From the NCBI RefSeq assembly GCF_003853645.1, contig NZ_QTPO01000012.1, positions 111,543 through 175,542 of the forward strand: a DNA stretch of 64,000 nt, given 5' to 3'. Position numbers and translations under genes: made by a program. Each line of letters begins with the position of its first letter. Within the stretch, counting starts at the first letter, position 1. Under the pieces are notes generated by a model. The model was not told where the DNA came from and searched no databases. It saw nothing but the letters and a program-made list of their open reading frames with translations. Below are positions 7,712 through 18,977 of this stretch, in pieces. This DNA comes from Burkholderia sp. Bp9143. Its GTDB lineage: Bacteria; Pseudomonadota; Gammaproteobacteria; Burkholderiales; Burkholderiaceae.

Positions 7712-8857
7712 GTGAGGATCACGACGGATATCGGGCATGATCTCGACGCGCTGCGCGACGTGCCGGCCGCGATCGTGCTCGACGAATCCGCCTGGCCGCC
7801 GGTGCCGTCCCGCCGCGCCGATTTCGACGGCGTGACGCGCGGCGACGCGGCGCGGCGCGAACTCGGCCTGATGCTGCTCGATCTGTACGCGGTCGCCGCG
7901 CAGTCGTGCATCGGCGAATTCGAATGCCGTTTCTTTTCGCTGCTGCAGGGGCTCATCCCGTTCGACGCCGCGTGGACCGGCGTCGCGACGCACGTGCCGA
8001 CCGGTCCCGTAATGCACAACAGTTTCCTGTACCGTCTTCCGCACTTGTTCTTCAGCGACTGGAAGCGCGTGCGCGACTGCGATCCGCTCGCGCAGCGCAC
8101 GCTGCTCGGCGCGCGCGGTCGCGCGGTGCGGTTGTCGGTCGTCGAGCCCGGGTTCGACGCGCGGTTTCGCGACTGGTGCGTGAAGTACGGGCTGGCGCAA
8201 CTGATGTGCGTGTGCACGCTCGATCGCCGCTTCGGGCTGACGACGTTCATGTCGATCTACCGTCAGGGCCTGAACCGTCCGTTCAGCGACGACGACGCGA
8301 GCCGCTTCGAGGAAGTGATCCCGCATCTGGCGGCCGCGCTGACGATCAATCGCGCGGCACAGCTCACGCGTGAGCGCGGCGACGCGGTTGTGCCGGCGGC
8401 GCGCGCGCTGTGCGACAACTTCGGCGTGCTGCATCACGCCGATCAGGGCTTCGACGACGTGCTGCGGACCGAATGGCCGGCGTGGACGGGCCCGCGCGTG
8501 CCGGAGCCGCTGGTCGCGCATGTGCGGCGCCAGTCGAGCCAGCCGTTCATCGGCGACGCGTTGCGCATCCAGTGCGTGCCCGTCGCGGGACTGTTCCAGA
8601 TCGAGGCGCGGCCGCGCTCGCTGCTCGATCGGCTGAGCCCGCGCGAGCTGGCGGCGATTCGCTATTACGGTGCCGGCCGTTCGCACAAGGAGGTCGCGCA
8701 GCAGATGGCGATTTCGCCGACGACCGTGCGTCACTATTTGCGCTGCGCGTACCGCAAGCTGGGCATGCACGACAAGAGCCAGATCGCCGGCGTGCTCGGC
8801 GCGACGGGCGGTCCGACCGACGACGAGCCGATGGAGGCGGGCGTCGCGCAACGCTGA
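7712..8857 (+). CDS. LuxR-type transcriptional regulator
   Basis: A 381-residue protein with a LuxR-type helix-turn-helix at its C-terminus, from about residue 307: LSPRELAAIRYYGAGRSHKE, then QMAISPTTVRHYLRCAYRKL. The N-terminal 300 residues look like a sensory or dimerisation region but match no domain I can name; there is no response-regulator receiver and no autoinducer-binding signature. The GTG start at 7712 has a good GGGAG 9 bases upstream. It is divergent from the porin-MFS-deacetylase operon and is the obvious candidate to control it, with an unknown signal. Confidence 0.88.
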   Translation: MRITTDIGHDLDALRDVPAAIVLDESAWPPVPSRRADFDGVTRGDAARRELGLMLLDLYAVAAQSCIGEFECRFFSLLQGLIPFDAAWTGVATHVPTGPVMHNSFLYRLPHLFFSDWKRVRDCDPLAQRTLLGARGRAVRLSVVEPGFDARFRDWCVKYGLAQLMCVCTLDRRFGLTTFMSIYRQGLNRPFSDDDASRFEEVIPHLAAALTINRAAQLTRERGDAVVPAARALCDNFGVLHHADQGFDDVLRTEWPAWTGPRVPEPLVAHVRRQSSQPFIGDALRIQCVPVAGLFQIEARPRSLLDRLSPRELAAIRYYGAGRSHKEVAQQMAISPTTVRHYLRCAYRKLGMHDKSQIAGVLGATGGPTDDEPMEAGVAQR

Positions 8858-8958
8858 ATCGCGCGTACGAACACGGGCGCGCAGGTTCTTGTGTAAATGG
8901 TTGTATCCGCAACCATTGAGCGTTATGCTCGTCAGCTCCCGGTAGACGGAATTCCATC

Positions 8959-9957
8959 ATGAACGACACGAATTCAGGGTCGGTGCGCGCGGCGGTGGTC
9001 GGTGTGGGCGCGATCGGCGGGTTGCTCGCGGCCGCGCTGTCGCGGGCCGGCACGACGGTGAGCGCATTCGCGCGCGGTGCGACGCTCGATGCACTGAACG
9101 CGCAAGGCATACGCGTGATCGACGAGGCGGGCACCGTGTCGTCGGTCCCGGTGCGCGCGAGCGACGACGCGGCCGCGCTCGGCGTGCAGGACTACGTGGT
9201 GATCGCGCTGAAGGCGCAGGCGTTGCCCGCGCTGGCCGCGCGCATCGCGCCGCTGGTTGGACCGGGCACGGTGATCGTCGCCGCGATGAACGGACTGCCG
9301 TGGTGGTTCACGCACGGGCTCGCGGGCCCGCTCGACGGCGTGCCGCTGGACGCGGTCGACCCGGCGGGCGCGGTCTCGGCGGCGCTGCCGCCCGCGCAGG
9401 CGATCGGCTGTGTCGTGCACCTGTCGTCGAGCACCGACGCGCCGGGTATCGTGCGCCGCGGCCGCGGCAACCGCCTGATCATCGGCTCGCCCGATCATCG
9501 GCTCGACGCGCCGACCGCGCGGTTCGCGGCGGCGCTCGCCGCGGGCGGCTTCGACGTCGAGTCGACGCCGGCGATTCGCACCGAGATCTGGGCAAAGCTG
9601 TGGGGCAACATGAACATGAATCCGTTGAGCGCGCTGACGGGTTCGACCGCCGAGCAACTGCTCGACGATCCGTTCACGCAGGATCTCGCGTTGCGGATGA
9701 TGGAGGAGGCGACCGCGATCGGCGCGAAGCTCGGTCTCGATACGGGGATGAGCGGGCCGGAACGGATTGCCGTGACGCGCAAACTCGGCGCGTTCAAGAC
9801 GTCGATGCTGCAGGATTTCGAGGCTGGGCGACCGCTGGAAATCGGGCCGATCCTCGGCGTGTTTCCGGAACTGGGACGCAAGCTCGACGTGCCGACGCCG
9901 TATTGCGACGCGGTGTTGGGGTTGCTGCGTCAGCGCGCGGCGAACAGCGGGCTATAG
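8959..9957 (+). CDS. 2-dehydropantoate 2-reductase family (ApbA/PanE-like)
   Basis: A 332-residue NADPH-dependent ketopantoate-reductase-type enzyme. The nucleotide-binding motif GVGAIGGLLAAALSRAG begins near residue 15; the catalytic Lys is K213 in TEIWAKLWGNMNMNPLSAL, whose Asn residues also fit the family. Canonical PanE reduces 2-dehydropantoate to pantoate in pantothenate and CoA synthesis. Burkholderia carry several paralogues, so a different 2-keto acid substrate is possible. The gene follows the LuxR-type gene by 101 bases and may have its own promoter. Confidence 0.88.
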   Translation: MNDTNSGSVRAAVVGVGAIGGLLAAALSRAGTTVSAFARGATLDALNAQGIRVIDEAGTVSSVPVRASDDAAALGVQDYVVIALKAQALPALAARIAPLVGPGTVIVAAMNGLPWWFTHGLAGPLDGVPLDAVDPAGAVSAALPPAQAIGCVVHLSSSTDAPGIVRRGRGNRLIIGSPDHRLDAPTARFAAALAAGGFDVESTPAIRTEIWAKLWGNMNMNPLSALTGSTAEQLLDDPFTQDLALRMMEEATAIGAKLGLDTGMSGPERIAVTRKLGAFKTSMLQDFEAGRPLEIGPILGVFPELGRKLDVPTPYCDAVLGLLRQRAANSGL

Positions 9958-10217
9958 CGAAGGGGGGGCGCTGCGGCGATGGCGGGGCGGGCGCGCAGAA
10001 GGGTGAAAAAGCGGCGGGCAGTCGTCCGGTACCCCGGCAAGGGAAGCCGGGCCGCCGCCCGTGCACTTGCGCGACTCGGGCGGCCCGCAGGATTCATCTG
10101 AATAAAGCGTCGGGCGCTCGGTCGCGCCTGAAATACGTGTGAAGCCGCCGCAACGATTCCCGCGTATGCCACGCCTTCGCGATACAGGTGCGGCACCGAT
10201 TACGCCCGCTGCACGAC

Positions 10218-10667
10218 TCAGTCGTCGCGTTCGACCGCGTTCGCGACCACCTTGTCGAGCAGCCGCTCGAACGTCTGGCGCTCGCTGTCGGACAGGCACG
10301 CGAGCAAGCCTTCATTCCACTTGCGCACGATCGGCATGATCTTGCGATGCAGCGCGCGGCCGTCGGCGGTCAGCGCGATCAGCACGATCCGGCCGTCCTC
10401 CTCGCTCGCGCTGCGCTCGAGCAGCCCCTGGCGCAGCAGCGCTTCCGCCGCGCGGCTCGCCTGGCTCTTGTCGAGGTTGGTGTGGCGCGCCAGATCCATG
10501 ATCGAAAACGGACCGAAGGCGCCGACGGCGGCGATCACGCGCGCCTCGGGCAGCGAGATGTCCAGCTTGTGCCGGTACATCTCGGTAATCCCGCGGTCGG
10601 ATCGCTTCGTGAGCGCATGGAGGCGATAGGTCAGAAACTGATCGAGCCCGGCTTGACGGCCTTTCAT
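10218..10667 (-). CDS. MarR family transcriptional regulator
   Basis: A 149-residue winged-helix repressor. The recognition region reads LARHTNLDKSQASRAAEALL and the wing DGRIVLIALTADGRALH, both standard for MarR. Such proteins bind palindromes as dimers and release DNA on binding small aromatic or phenolic ligands. It lies 62 bases downstream of the glycerate kinase gene on the same strand and may be its local regulator or part of the same transcript. No target can be read directly. Confidence 0.9.
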   Translation of the reverse strand: MKGRQAGLDQFLTYRLHALTKRSDRGITEMYRHKLDISLPEARVIAAVGAFGPFSIMDLARHTNLDKSQASRAAEALLRQGLLERSASEEDGRIVLIALTADGRALHRKIMPIVRKWNEGLLACLSDSERQTFERLLDKVVANAVERDD

Positions 10668-10729
10668 GTCGAATCCTGAAGAAAAAGGGCGGGCCCGATT
10701 GTTCCTGTATCGCGCGCTCGGGTCAACGG

Positions 10730-11875
10730 TCAGTGTGCGCCGTACTTCAGCCGTGTCAACTGTTCGGCTTCGTTCGCGAGCAGGTTCGCCGCATCGCGGA
10801 TCGCGACGTCGAGCGTGATCGGGCCGGGCGCGGGCGAGAAGCAGCCGGAAAAGTGTTCGGACAGGCGCGGCAGCGCGGCCGGGTCGACCGCGCCCGACAG
10901 CAGCGACGCGGGCACACGCGCTGCCCGCGCATGACGGCAGGCGATGAACGGCGCCTTGCCATGCAGCGTCTGCACGTCGGAGCGGCCTTCGCCGGTGATC
11001 AGCCAGTCGGCGCCGGCGAGTGCCGCATCGAGCCCGACCTGCCGCGCGACGACTTCCGCGCCGGCTTCGAACTGCGCGCCCAGCATGTGCAGCGCGAATC
11101 CGAGACCGCCGGCGGCGCCGGCGCCGGCCAGGTCGCGACCATGCCGATCGAGCGCAGCCTCGAGCAGGTCGGCGAAATGGCCGAGCGCTGCGTCGAGGGT
11201 CGCAACCTGCTCGGGTGTCACACCCTTTTGCGGCCCGAACACCGCGGTCGCGCCGTGCGTACCGGTCAACGGGTTGTCGACGTCGGACATGCCGATGAAT
11301 TCCGCTTCCTTCAGGCGCGGGTCGAGCCCCGACGCGTCAATCCGCGCGATGTCGGCGAGCCGCGCCGGGACGGGTTCGACCGGCTGGCCGGCCGCGTCGA
11401 AGCATTGCAGGCCGAGGCCCGCGAGCAACCCCGCACCCGCGTCGTTGGTGCTGCTGCCGCCGAGCGCGACGAAGAAGCGGCGGACACCCTCGTCGAGCAG
11501 CGTGCGGATCGCTTCGCCCATCCCGCGCGTGCTGCGCGCGTCGACCGGCACGCTCATGCCGACCGCGTCGGTAATGCCGACGATCTCGGCCGTTTCGACG
11601 ATCGCGGTGCGCGCGTCGATCACGCCGGCCGCCGCATCGCGTGCCGCGAGCGACGCGCCGGCCACCCGCAGCACGCGCCGCGTGCCGCCGCCTGCCAGCA
11701 TCGCATCGAGCGTGCCTTCGCCGCCGTCGGCCATCGGGCAGCAGCGCACGACCGCATCGGGCCGGGCGCGGCGGATGCCGGTGGCGATCGCGTTCGCGAC
11801 CTGCTCGGCGGAAAGCGAGCCTTTGAACGAATCGGGCGCGATGACGACGACAGGCGCGGACGGGTGTTGCGGCAT
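10730..11875 (-). CDS. Glycerate 2-kinase (GarK/GlxK family)
   Basis: A 381-residue kinase with the family's opening VVVIAPDSFKGSLSAEQVA and the conserved CPMADGGEGT near residue 46, as well as ALGGSSTNDAGAG in the middle. GarK/GlxK-type enzymes phosphorylate D-glycerate at the 2 position, feeding glycerate from glyoxylate or glucarate breakdown into glycolysis at 2-phosphoglycerate. Length matches the family. The gene is divergent from tig and upstream of a MarR gene on the same strand. The glyoxylate carboligase and tartronate semialdehyde reductase genes often seen beside it are not in this window. Confidence 0.92.
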   Translation of the reverse strand: MPQHPSAPVVVIAPDSFKGSLSAEQVANAIATGIRRARPDAVVRCCPMADGGEGTLDAMLAGGGTRRVLRVAGASLAARDAAAGVIDARTAIVETAEIVGITDAVGMSVPVDARSTRGMGEAIRTLLDEGVRRFFVALGGSSTNDAGAGLLAGLGLQCFDAAGQPVEPVPARLADIARIDASGLDPRLKEAEFIGMSDVDNPLTGTHGATAVFGPQKGVTPEQVATLDAALGHFADLLEAALDRHGRDLAGAGAAGGLGFALHMLGAQFEAGAEVVARQVGLDAALAGADWLITGEGRSDVQTLHGKAPFIACRHARAARVPASLLSGAVDPAALPRLSEHFSGCFSPAPGPITLDVAIRDAANLLANEAEQLTRLKYGAH

Positions 11876-12261
11876 GGTGTCTCCGGAAGGCGTGATTGGT
11901 GTGAATAATGGCGGCCGCGACCGCGGCGCACCTTCAATCGGAGCTTACAGGATGGCGGGCCGGCGGTGGATACGGCGTTCGGCATAGCGGCGATCCGCGC
12001 GCATCGTCGTGCACGGGAGCGTGCGGCACCGCGGGCGCGCATGGTTGTCGCGCCGATCTGGCGGTATGAGGAAAATTGTTTGCTAGAATAGTCGATTCTT
12101 CCGGCCAAAGCCGTGCTCCGAGCCGCTTGCGCTAGCCATCCGGCGCGTGCAGGGATGGCGTGGCGCTCCGGCGCGGCGTGTGCAGGTGATGCCCTCACGC
12201 CGCAGGCAGGCACGGCAAGGAAAACCCGATTCGCTCGAATAATTTTAGGACGATTGAAGCC
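11876..12261. other. Intergenic region and leader of tig
   Basis: This 386-base gap separates glycerate kinase from trigger factor. No credible gene is present. It contains the tig promoter candidate at 12081-12089 and then a leader of roughly 165 bases. Nothing else stands out. Confidence 0.6.
12081..12089 (+). promoter_or_regulatory. Extended -10 promoter candidate for tig
   Basis: TGCTAGAAT is an extended -10 element (TGn followed by TAGAAT) in a short AT-rich patch. The -35 position is poor, as is common with extended -10 promoters. Transcription would start about 165 bases before the tig ATG. Confidence 0.5.
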
Positions 12262-13608
12262 ATGGCTAACGTTGTTGAGAACCTCGGCAAGCTTGAACGC
12301 CGCGTGACGATTTCCCTGCCGAAAGACACCGTGCAGAAGGAAATCGACGCCCGTATCCAGAAACTCGCGAAGAACGTTCGCATGCCGGGTTTCCGCCCGG
12401 GCAAGGTGCCGCTGAAGATGGTTGCCCAGCAGTACGCGGGTCAGGTCGAGGCGGAAGTGCTGAGCGACAAGATCGGCCAGGAGTTCTTCACGATCAGCCG
12501 CGCGGAAAACCTGCGCGTCGCTGGCCAGCCGAGCTTCGAGCCGAAGCAGGAGCAGGTTGAAGACGCGTACGCGTTCGACGCGACGTTCGAGGTCTACCCG
12601 GAAGTGAAGATCGGCGATCTGGCGGCGGCTGAAGTCGAGCGCTCGACGACGTCGATCGGCGACGCCGAAATCGACCGCACGCTCGACATCCTGCGCAAGC
12701 AGCGCGTGCACTTCCACGCTCGCGGCGAAGCCGGCGAGCACGGCGACGGCGGCGCGGACACCGCAGCGAAGAACGGCGACCGCGTGACGGTCGACTTCGT
12801 CGGCAAGATCGACGACGTCGCGTTCCAGGGCGGCACGGCCGAAGACTTCCCGTTCGTGCTCGGCGAAGGCCGCATGCTGCCGGAATTCGAAACGGCGGCG
12901 CTCGGCCTGAAGGCTGGCGAACAGCGTACGTTCGACCTGAAGTTCCCGGACGACTACCACGGCAAGGACGTGGCGGGCAAGACGGCGCAATTCACGGTCA
13001 CGATGAAGAAGATCGAGTGGCCGCACCTGCCGGAAATCGACGGCGAATTCGCGAAGTCGCTCGGCATCGAAGACGGCGACCTGACGAAGATGCGCGGCGA
13101 GATCAAGGAAAACCTCGAGCGCGAAGCGAAGCGTCGCACGCAAGCCATCGTCAAGAACCAGGTGATGGACGCGCTGCTGAAGATTTCCGAACTCGACGTG
13201 CCGAAGGCGCTGATCGAGCAGGACCAGCAACGCCTCGTCGAAATGGCTCGCCAGGATCTGGCGCAGCGCGGCGTGCCGAACGCGAAGGACGCACCGATCC
13301 CGGCCGAGATGTTCGCCGAGCAGGCAGAGCGTCGCGTGAAGCTGGGCCTCGTGCTGGCCGAGCTCGTGAAGTCGAACAGCCTCGAAGCGAAGCCGGAACA
13401 GATCCGCGCGGAAGTCGACGAGTTCGCGAAGAGCTACGAAGACCCGAAGGAAGTGGTCCGCTGGTATTATTCCAACCAGCAGCGCCTCGCCGAGATGGAA
13501 GCGTTCGTCGTTGAAAGCAACGTCGTCGACTTCGTGCTGGGCAAGGCAAAGGTGACGGACAAGGAAGTGAGCTTCGAGGCACTCGCGAGCGCATCGGCGC
13601 AAGCGTAA
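12262..13608 (+). CDS. tig: Trigger factor (ribosome-associated chaperone)
   Basis: A 448-residue trigger factor, which docks at the ribosomal tunnel exit and shields nascent chains. The ribosome-binding signature GFRPGKVP lies at residues 43-50. An FKBP-type prolyl isomerase domain follows in the middle ([19 protein letters not shown] from about 173), and the helical C-terminal domain contains [18 protein letters not shown] near the end. Length fits the family. It heads the conserved order tig-clpP-clpX-lon; a terminator after it suggests that it is at least partly transcribed separately from clpP. Confidence 0.98.
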   Translation: MANVVENLGKLERRVTISLPKDTVQKEIDARIQKLAKNVRMPGFRPGKVPLKMVAQQYAGQVEAEVLSDKIGQEFFTISRAENLRVAGQPSFEPKQEQVEDAYAFDATFEVYPEVKIGDLAAAEVERSTTSIGDAEIDRTLDILRKQRVHFHARGEAGEHGDGGADTAAKNGDRVTVDFVGKIDDVAFQGGTAEDFPFVLGEGRMLPEFETAALGLKAGEQRTFDLKFPDDYHGKDVAGKTAQFTVTMKKIEWPHLPEIDGEFAKSLGIEDGDLTKMRGEIKENLEREAKRRTQAIVKNQVMDALLKISELDVPKALIEQDQQRLVEMARQDLAQRGVPNAKDAPIPAEMFAEQAERRVKLGLVLAELVKSNSLEAKPEQIRAEVDEFAKSYEDPKEVVRWYYSNQQRLAEMEAFVVESNVVDFVLGKAKVTDKEVSFEALASASAQA

Positions 13609-13620
13609 GTGTCGCTCTAG

Positions 13621-13662
13621 CGGCGTGCCGGCTGTCGGAGCGACGGCCCGCACGCCGTTTTT
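13621..13662 (+). terminator. Intrinsic terminator after tig
   Basis: CGGCGTGC at 13621-13628 pairs with GCACGCCG at 13650-13657, with inner GC-rich pairing possible, followed directly by TTTTT. It lies 12 bases after the tig stop and 86 bases before clpP. Confidence 0.75.
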
Positions 13663-13748
13663 ACGTCAAGCGCACGGTTGCCATTAATATGGCGATTGAG
13701 CGGGCGGCTTCCCTCCGTTCAATTTTCCATTCGAACAAGGTTCATTGA

Positions 13749-14402
13749 ATGATCACTCGCGCTGAATTGCTGGACATGCTTGCTTCGAACGCGCCGCAGG
13801 GTTTCGAGGCGCAAGCGCTGGGGCTGGTGCCGATCGTCGTCGAAACGAGCGGCCGCGGCGAGCGTTCGTACGATATCTATTCGCGTCTCCTGAAGGAGCG
13901 CCTGGTGTTCATGGTCGGCGAAGTGAACGACCAGACCGCCAACCTCGTGGTCGCGCAATTGCTGTTCCTCGAGAGCGAGAATCCCGACAAGGACATCAGC
14001 CTCTACATCAACAGCCCGGGCGGCTCGGTATCGGCCGGCATGGCGATCTACGACACGATGCAGTTCATCAAGCCGGACGTTTCGACCCTCTGCATGGGCC
14101 TCGCGGCCAGCATGGGCGCGTTCCTGCTCGCGTCGGGCGCGAAGGGCAAGCGCTTCGCGCTGCCGAACTCGCGCGTGATGATTCACCAGCCGCTCGGCGG
14201 CGCACGCGGCCAGGCGTCCGACATCGAGATCCAGGCACGCGAAATCCTCTATCTGAAGGAACGGCTGAACAACCTGCTCGCGCAGCACACGGGCCAGGAC
14301 GTCGAGCGCATCGCGCGCGACACCGACCGTGATAACTTCATGTCGAGCGAGGACGCGAAGGCGTACGGGCTGATCGATCAGGTGCTGCTGAAGCGCCCGT
14401 GA
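13749..14402 (+). CDS. clpP: ClpP protease proteolytic subunit
   Basis: A 217-residue serine peptidase that forms the double-heptamer barrel degrading substrates fed by ClpX or ClpA. The catalytic triad is readable: S121 in [12 protein letters not shown]146 in [13 protein letters not shown], and D195 in DTDRDNF, each shifted by exactly ten residues from the E. coli precursor. The N-terminal extension ahead of [19 protein letters not shown] is probably an autoprocessed propeptide. It lies between tig and clpX on the same strand, 164 bases before clpX. Confidence 0.98.
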
Positions 14403-14566
14403 GCTTAAGTGGGGTGCCGCCCCGATTCGCGCGGCGCCCCAGCAACGTCCCGAGTGCCTTGAGCATCTGCGGCAAGCGCATCCAGCCGGCTCCGGTCGCG
14501 CCCTAGGCGCGGCGTTCGGAGCATTCGGCGTATCATGTCATCTACCTGTCCGGAGGCTCTACATTC

Positions 14567-15838
<1,272 letters not shown>

Positions 15839-15861
15839 CCGGCTTGCCGACGATGTTCTGC

Positions 15862-15899
15862 GAAAAAGGCCGTTCATGAGTCCGTGGGCGGCTTTTTTT
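15862..15899 (+). terminator. Possible weak terminator after clpX
   Basis: GGCCG and GCGGC halves flank TTCATGAGTCCGTGG and are followed by a run of T's. The stem is short and imperfect, so this is only a tentative terminator between clpX and lon; partial readthrough is likely. Confidence 0.4.
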
Positions 15900-16035
15900 C
15901 GTTTATCTTGTGGGTAACTCTGACTCGACACGCGGTGGTTACTTTCTTACCGAATATTTCCCGCACTTGAAGGCTTGCAATTCGTTGTGGCGGCCTCAAT
16001 TACCGAACAATTGATTCCACTCATGGGGAAATGAA

Positions 16036-18459
16036 ATGTCAGGCACCCAACTTCTCCCGCCGGAACGCATCACGCTCCCGCTGCTGCCGCTGCGGGACGT
16101 CGTCGTTTTCCCGCACATGGTCATTCCGCTCTTCGTGGGCCGGCCGAAATCGATCAAGGCCCTCGAAGCAGCGATGGAAGGCGGCAAGCACATCATGCTC
16201 GTCGCCCAGAAAACCGCGGCCAAGGACGAACCGACCGAAAAGGACATGTACGAGGTCGGTTGTATCGCCAACATCCTGCAGATGCTGAAGCTGCCGGACG
16301 GCACCGTGAAGGTGCTCGTCGAGGGCCTGCAGCGTGCGAAGGCGTTGTCGATCGAAGAGCAGGAGACGCAGTTCTCCTGCGAAGTGATGCCGCTCGAGCC
16401 CGATCACGCCGACAGCGCGGAAACGGAAGCGCTGCGCCGCGCGATCGTGTCGCAGTTCGACCAGTACGTGAAGCTGAACAAGAAGATCCCGCCGGAGATT
16501 CTCACGTCGCTGTCGGGCATCGATGAAGCCGGTCGCCTCGCGGACATGATCGCCGAGCGTCTGCCGCTGAAGCTCGACCAGAAGCAGCACATCCTCGAGA
16601 TGTTCCCGGTCATCGAGCGCCTCGAGCACCTGCTCGCGCAGCTCGAAGCCGAGATCGACATCCTGCAGGTCGAAAAGCGCATTCGCGGGCGCGTGAAGCG
16701 CCAGATGGAAAAGAGCCAGCGCGAGTACTACCTGAACGAACAGGTCAAGGCGATCCAGAAGGAACTGGGCGAAGGCGAAGAGGGTGCGGATCTCGAGGAA
16801 CTCGAGAAGCGCATCAACGCCGCGCGCATGCCGAAGGAAGCGAAGAAGAAGGCCGACGCCGAGCTCAAGAAGCTGAAGCTGATGTCGCCGATGTCGGCGG
16901 AAGCGACCGTCGTGCGCAACTACATCGACACGCTGATCGGCCTGCCGTGGCGCAAGAAGAGCAAGGTCAACAACGACCTGTCGAACGCCGAGCAGGTGCT
17001 CGACGAGGATCACTTCGGCCTCGAGAAGGTGAAGGAACGCATCCTCGAGTATCTCGCGGTGCAACAGCGCGTCGACAAGGTCAAGGCGCCGATCCTGTGC
17101 CTCGTCGGGCCCCCGGGCGTCGGCAAGACCTCGCTCGGCCAGTCGATCGCCCGTGCGACGAACCGCAAGTTCGTCCGGATGGCGCTCGGCGGCGTGCGTG
17201 ACGAAGCCGAGATCCGCGGTCACCGCCGCACGTACATCGGCTCGATGCCGGGCAAGATCCTGCAAAGCCTCGCGAAGGTCGGCGTGCGCAATCCGCTCTT
17301 CCTGCTCGACGAAGTCGACAAGATGGGCATGGATTTCCGCGGCGATCCGTCGTCGGCGCTGCTCGAAGTGCTCGATCCGGAACAGAACCATACGTTCGCC
17401 GACCACTACATCGAGGTCGACTTCGACCTGTCGGACGTGATGTTCGTCGCGACGTCGAACTCGCTGAACATCCCGCCGCCGCTGCTCGACCGGATGGAAG
17501 TGATTCGTCTGTCGGGCTACACGGAAGACGAGAAGGTCAGCATCGCGCAGCGTTACCTGTTGCCGAAGCAGAAGAAGAACAACGGCCTGAAGGACGGCGA
17601 GATCGAGGTCGCCGAGCAGGCGATCCGCGACATCATCCGCTACTACACGCGCGAAGCCGGTGTGCGTTCGCTCGAGCGGGAAGTGTCGAAGATCTGCCGC
17701 AAGGTCGTGAAGATGCTGCTGCTGAAGAAGGCATCGGGCGCGATCAAGGTCGATGGCGAGAATCTCGATACGTTCCTCGGCGTGCGCAAGTACGACTTCG
17801 GCCTCGCGGCGAAGGAAAACCAGGTCGGTCAGGTGACGGGCCTCGCGTGGACGGAGGTCGGCGGCGACCTGCTGACGATCGAAGCCGCGGTGATGCCGGG
17901 CAAGGGCAACGTGATCCGCACGGGTTCGCTCGGCGACGTGATGAAGGAGTCGGTCGAGGCCGCACGTTCGGTCGTGCGCTCGCGTTCGCGCCGTCTGGGC
18001 ATCAAGGACGAAGCGTTCGAGAAGCAGGACATCCACATCCACGTGCCGGAAGGCGCGACGCCGAAGGACGGTCCGTCCGCCGGCGGTGCGATGACGACCG
18101 CGCTGGTGTCGGTGCTGACGGGGATCCCCGTGCGTGCCGATGTCGCGATGACGGGCGAGATCACGCTGCGTGGCGAAGTGCTGCCGATCGGCGGGCTGAA
18201 GGAAAAGCTGCTGGCTGCGCATCGCGGCGGCATCAAGCTCGTGCTGATCCCGGAAGAGAACGTGAAGGATCTCGCGGACATTCCGGACAACGTGAAGAAC
18301 GCGATCGAGATCGTGCCGGTCCGCTGGATCGACAAGGTGCTCGAGCTCGCGCTCGAACGTACGCCAACCCCGCTGCCGCCGGAAGAAGAGGCGAAGGCTG
18401 CGGCACCGGTCGGCGAGGCGGCGAAGGATGCCGGCTCGACGGAAGTCGTCAAGCACTGA
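16036..18459 (+). CDS. lon: Lon ATP-dependent protease
   Basis: An 807-residue Lon protease that degrades misfolded and regulatory proteins. The N-terminal substrate-binding domain starts [20 protein letters not shown]. The AAA+ module has Walker [10 protein letters not shown] and [11 protein letters not shown]. The proteolytic dyad is S681 in PKDGPSAGG and K724 in [14 protein letters not shown], 43 residues apart as in E. coli. A Pro/Ala/Glu-rich tail follows the last conserved strand. It is the fourth gene of the tig-clpP-clpX-lon block. The upstream gap holds two copies of TTACCGAA (15947-15954 and 16000-16007), whose role, if any, is unknown. Confidence 0.98.
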   Translation: MSGTQLLPPERITLPLLPLRDVVVFPHMVIPLFVGRPKSIKALEAAMEGGKHIMLVAQKTAAKDEPTEKDMYEVGCIANILQMLKLPDGTVKVLVEGLQRAKALSIEEQETQFSCEVMPLEPDHADSAETEALRRAIVSQFDQYVKLNKKIPPEILTSLSGIDEAGRLADMIAERLPLKLDQKQHILEMFPVIERLEHLLAQLEAEIDILQVEKRIRGRVKRQMEKSQREYYLNEQVKAIQKELGEGEEGADLEELEKRINAARMPKEAKKKADAELKKLKLMSPMSAEATVVRNYIDTLIGLPWRKKSKVNNDLSNAEQVLDEDHFGLEKVKERILEYLAVQQRVDKVKAPILCLVGPPGVGKTSLGQSIARATNRKFVRMALGGVRDEAEIRGHRRTYIGSMPGKILQSLAKVGVRNPLFLLDEVDKMGMDFRGDPSSALLEVLDPEQNHTFADHYIEVDFDLSDVMFVATSNSLNIPPPLLDRMEVIRLSGYTEDEKVSIAQRYLLPKQKKNNGLKDGEIEVAEQAIRDIIRYYTREAGVRSLEREVSKICRKVVKMLLLKKASGAIKVDGENLDTFLGVRKYDFGLAAKENQVGQVTGLAWTEVGGDLLTIEAAVMPGKGNVIRTGSLGDVMKESVEAARSVVRSRSRRLGIKDEAFEKQDIHIHVPEGATPKDGPSAGGAMTTALVSVLTGIPVRADVAMTGEITLRGEVLPIGGLKEKLLAAHRGGIKLVLIPEENVKDLADIPDNVKNAIEIVPVRWIDKVLELALERTPTPLPPEEEAKAAAPVGEAAKDAGSTEVVKH

Positions 18460-18492
18460 GAACCTGAACGCCGTCGCTGACGGTTGTTCACG

Positions 18493-18521
18493 AAACCCGC
18501 GGCGTGTCCGCGGGTTTTTTT
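18493..18521 (+). terminator. Intrinsic terminator after lon
   Basis: AAACCCGCGG (18493-18502) and CCGCGGGTTT (18508-18517) form a perfect 10-base stem around a CGTGT loop, ending in a run of seven T's. It lies 33 bases after the lon stop codon. Confidence 0.9.
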
Positions 18522-18664
18522 ATGCGCGTCGGTGTCGTGTGTCGAGCAGCGCGTTAAAAATTTTTGCGCATGGGCTTGGCAAAATGATCGGGGATGAATT
18601 AAACTTGCGGGCTCGCTGGTTGTTGATGCCGAAACGCAGGTCGCAGCCAGAACGAATCGGAAAC

Positions 18665-18740
18665 GGGTGCTTAGCTCAGCTGGTAGAGCGGCGCCCTTAC
18701 AAGGCGTAGGTCGGGGGTTCGAACCCCTCAGCACCCACCA
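18665..18740 (+). tRNA. tRNA-Val, anticodon TAC
   Basis: A 76-base tRNA: acceptor GGGTGCT pairs with AGCACCC, then A and encoded CCA; anticodon loop CTTACAA gives TAC (Val); T arm GGGGG/CCCCT around TTCGAAC. It is followed 23 bases later by tRNA-Asp, so the two are probably one transcript. Confidence 0.97.
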
Positions 18741-18763
18741 GTTTCCCGATTCAGCCAGACCAA

Positions 18764-18840
18764 GGAGCGGTAGTTCAGTCGGTTAGAATACCGGCCTGTC
18801 ACGCCGGGGGTCGCGGGTTCGAGTCCCGTCCGCTCCGCCA
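18764..18840 (+). tRNA. tRNA-Asp, anticodon GTC
   Basis: A 77-base tRNA: acceptor GGAGCGG pairs with CCGCTCC, then G and encoded CCA; the anticodon loop CTGTCAC gives GTC (Asp); T arm GCGGG/CCCGT around TTCGAGT. A strong terminator follows immediately. Confidence 0.97.
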
Positions 18841-18842
18841 GA

Positions 18843-18879
18843 AAATGAAAAAGCCCGCCTTGTGCGGGCTTTTTCATTT
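18843..18879. terminator. Terminator after the tRNA-Val/tRNA-Asp pair
   Basis: A perfect 16-base inverted repeat, AAATGAAAAAGCCCGC at 18843-18858 and its complement at 18864-18879, encloses a CTTGT loop. The A and T tracts make it symmetric, so it could stop transcription both ways. It lies 3 bases after the tRNA-Asp CCA. Confidence 0.93.
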
Positions 18880-18977
18880 GTGTCGTCGGTTGCGCCCGTC
18901 CGTTGCGCACCTGCTTTTCTCCCGTGCCACCCTGTATGTTGTAATATCGGACGTTTTGTCCAATTTTCCCGTCACGC

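Noticed and set aside
15901..16035. A sigma-32 heat-shock promoter before lon
   Set aside because: CTTGAA is present at 15966 but no CCCAT-type -10 lies at the required distance. The TTACCGAA pair was kept only as a note.
16039..18456. An 805-codon minus-strand frame opposite lon
   Set aside because: Same mirror effect; composition is dominated by Arg, Asp, His and Leu, with no domain.
18665..18840. tRNA genes as integration sites of a genomic island
   Set aside because: No integrase, no direct repeat of a tRNA 3' end, and normal core genes lie on both sides.
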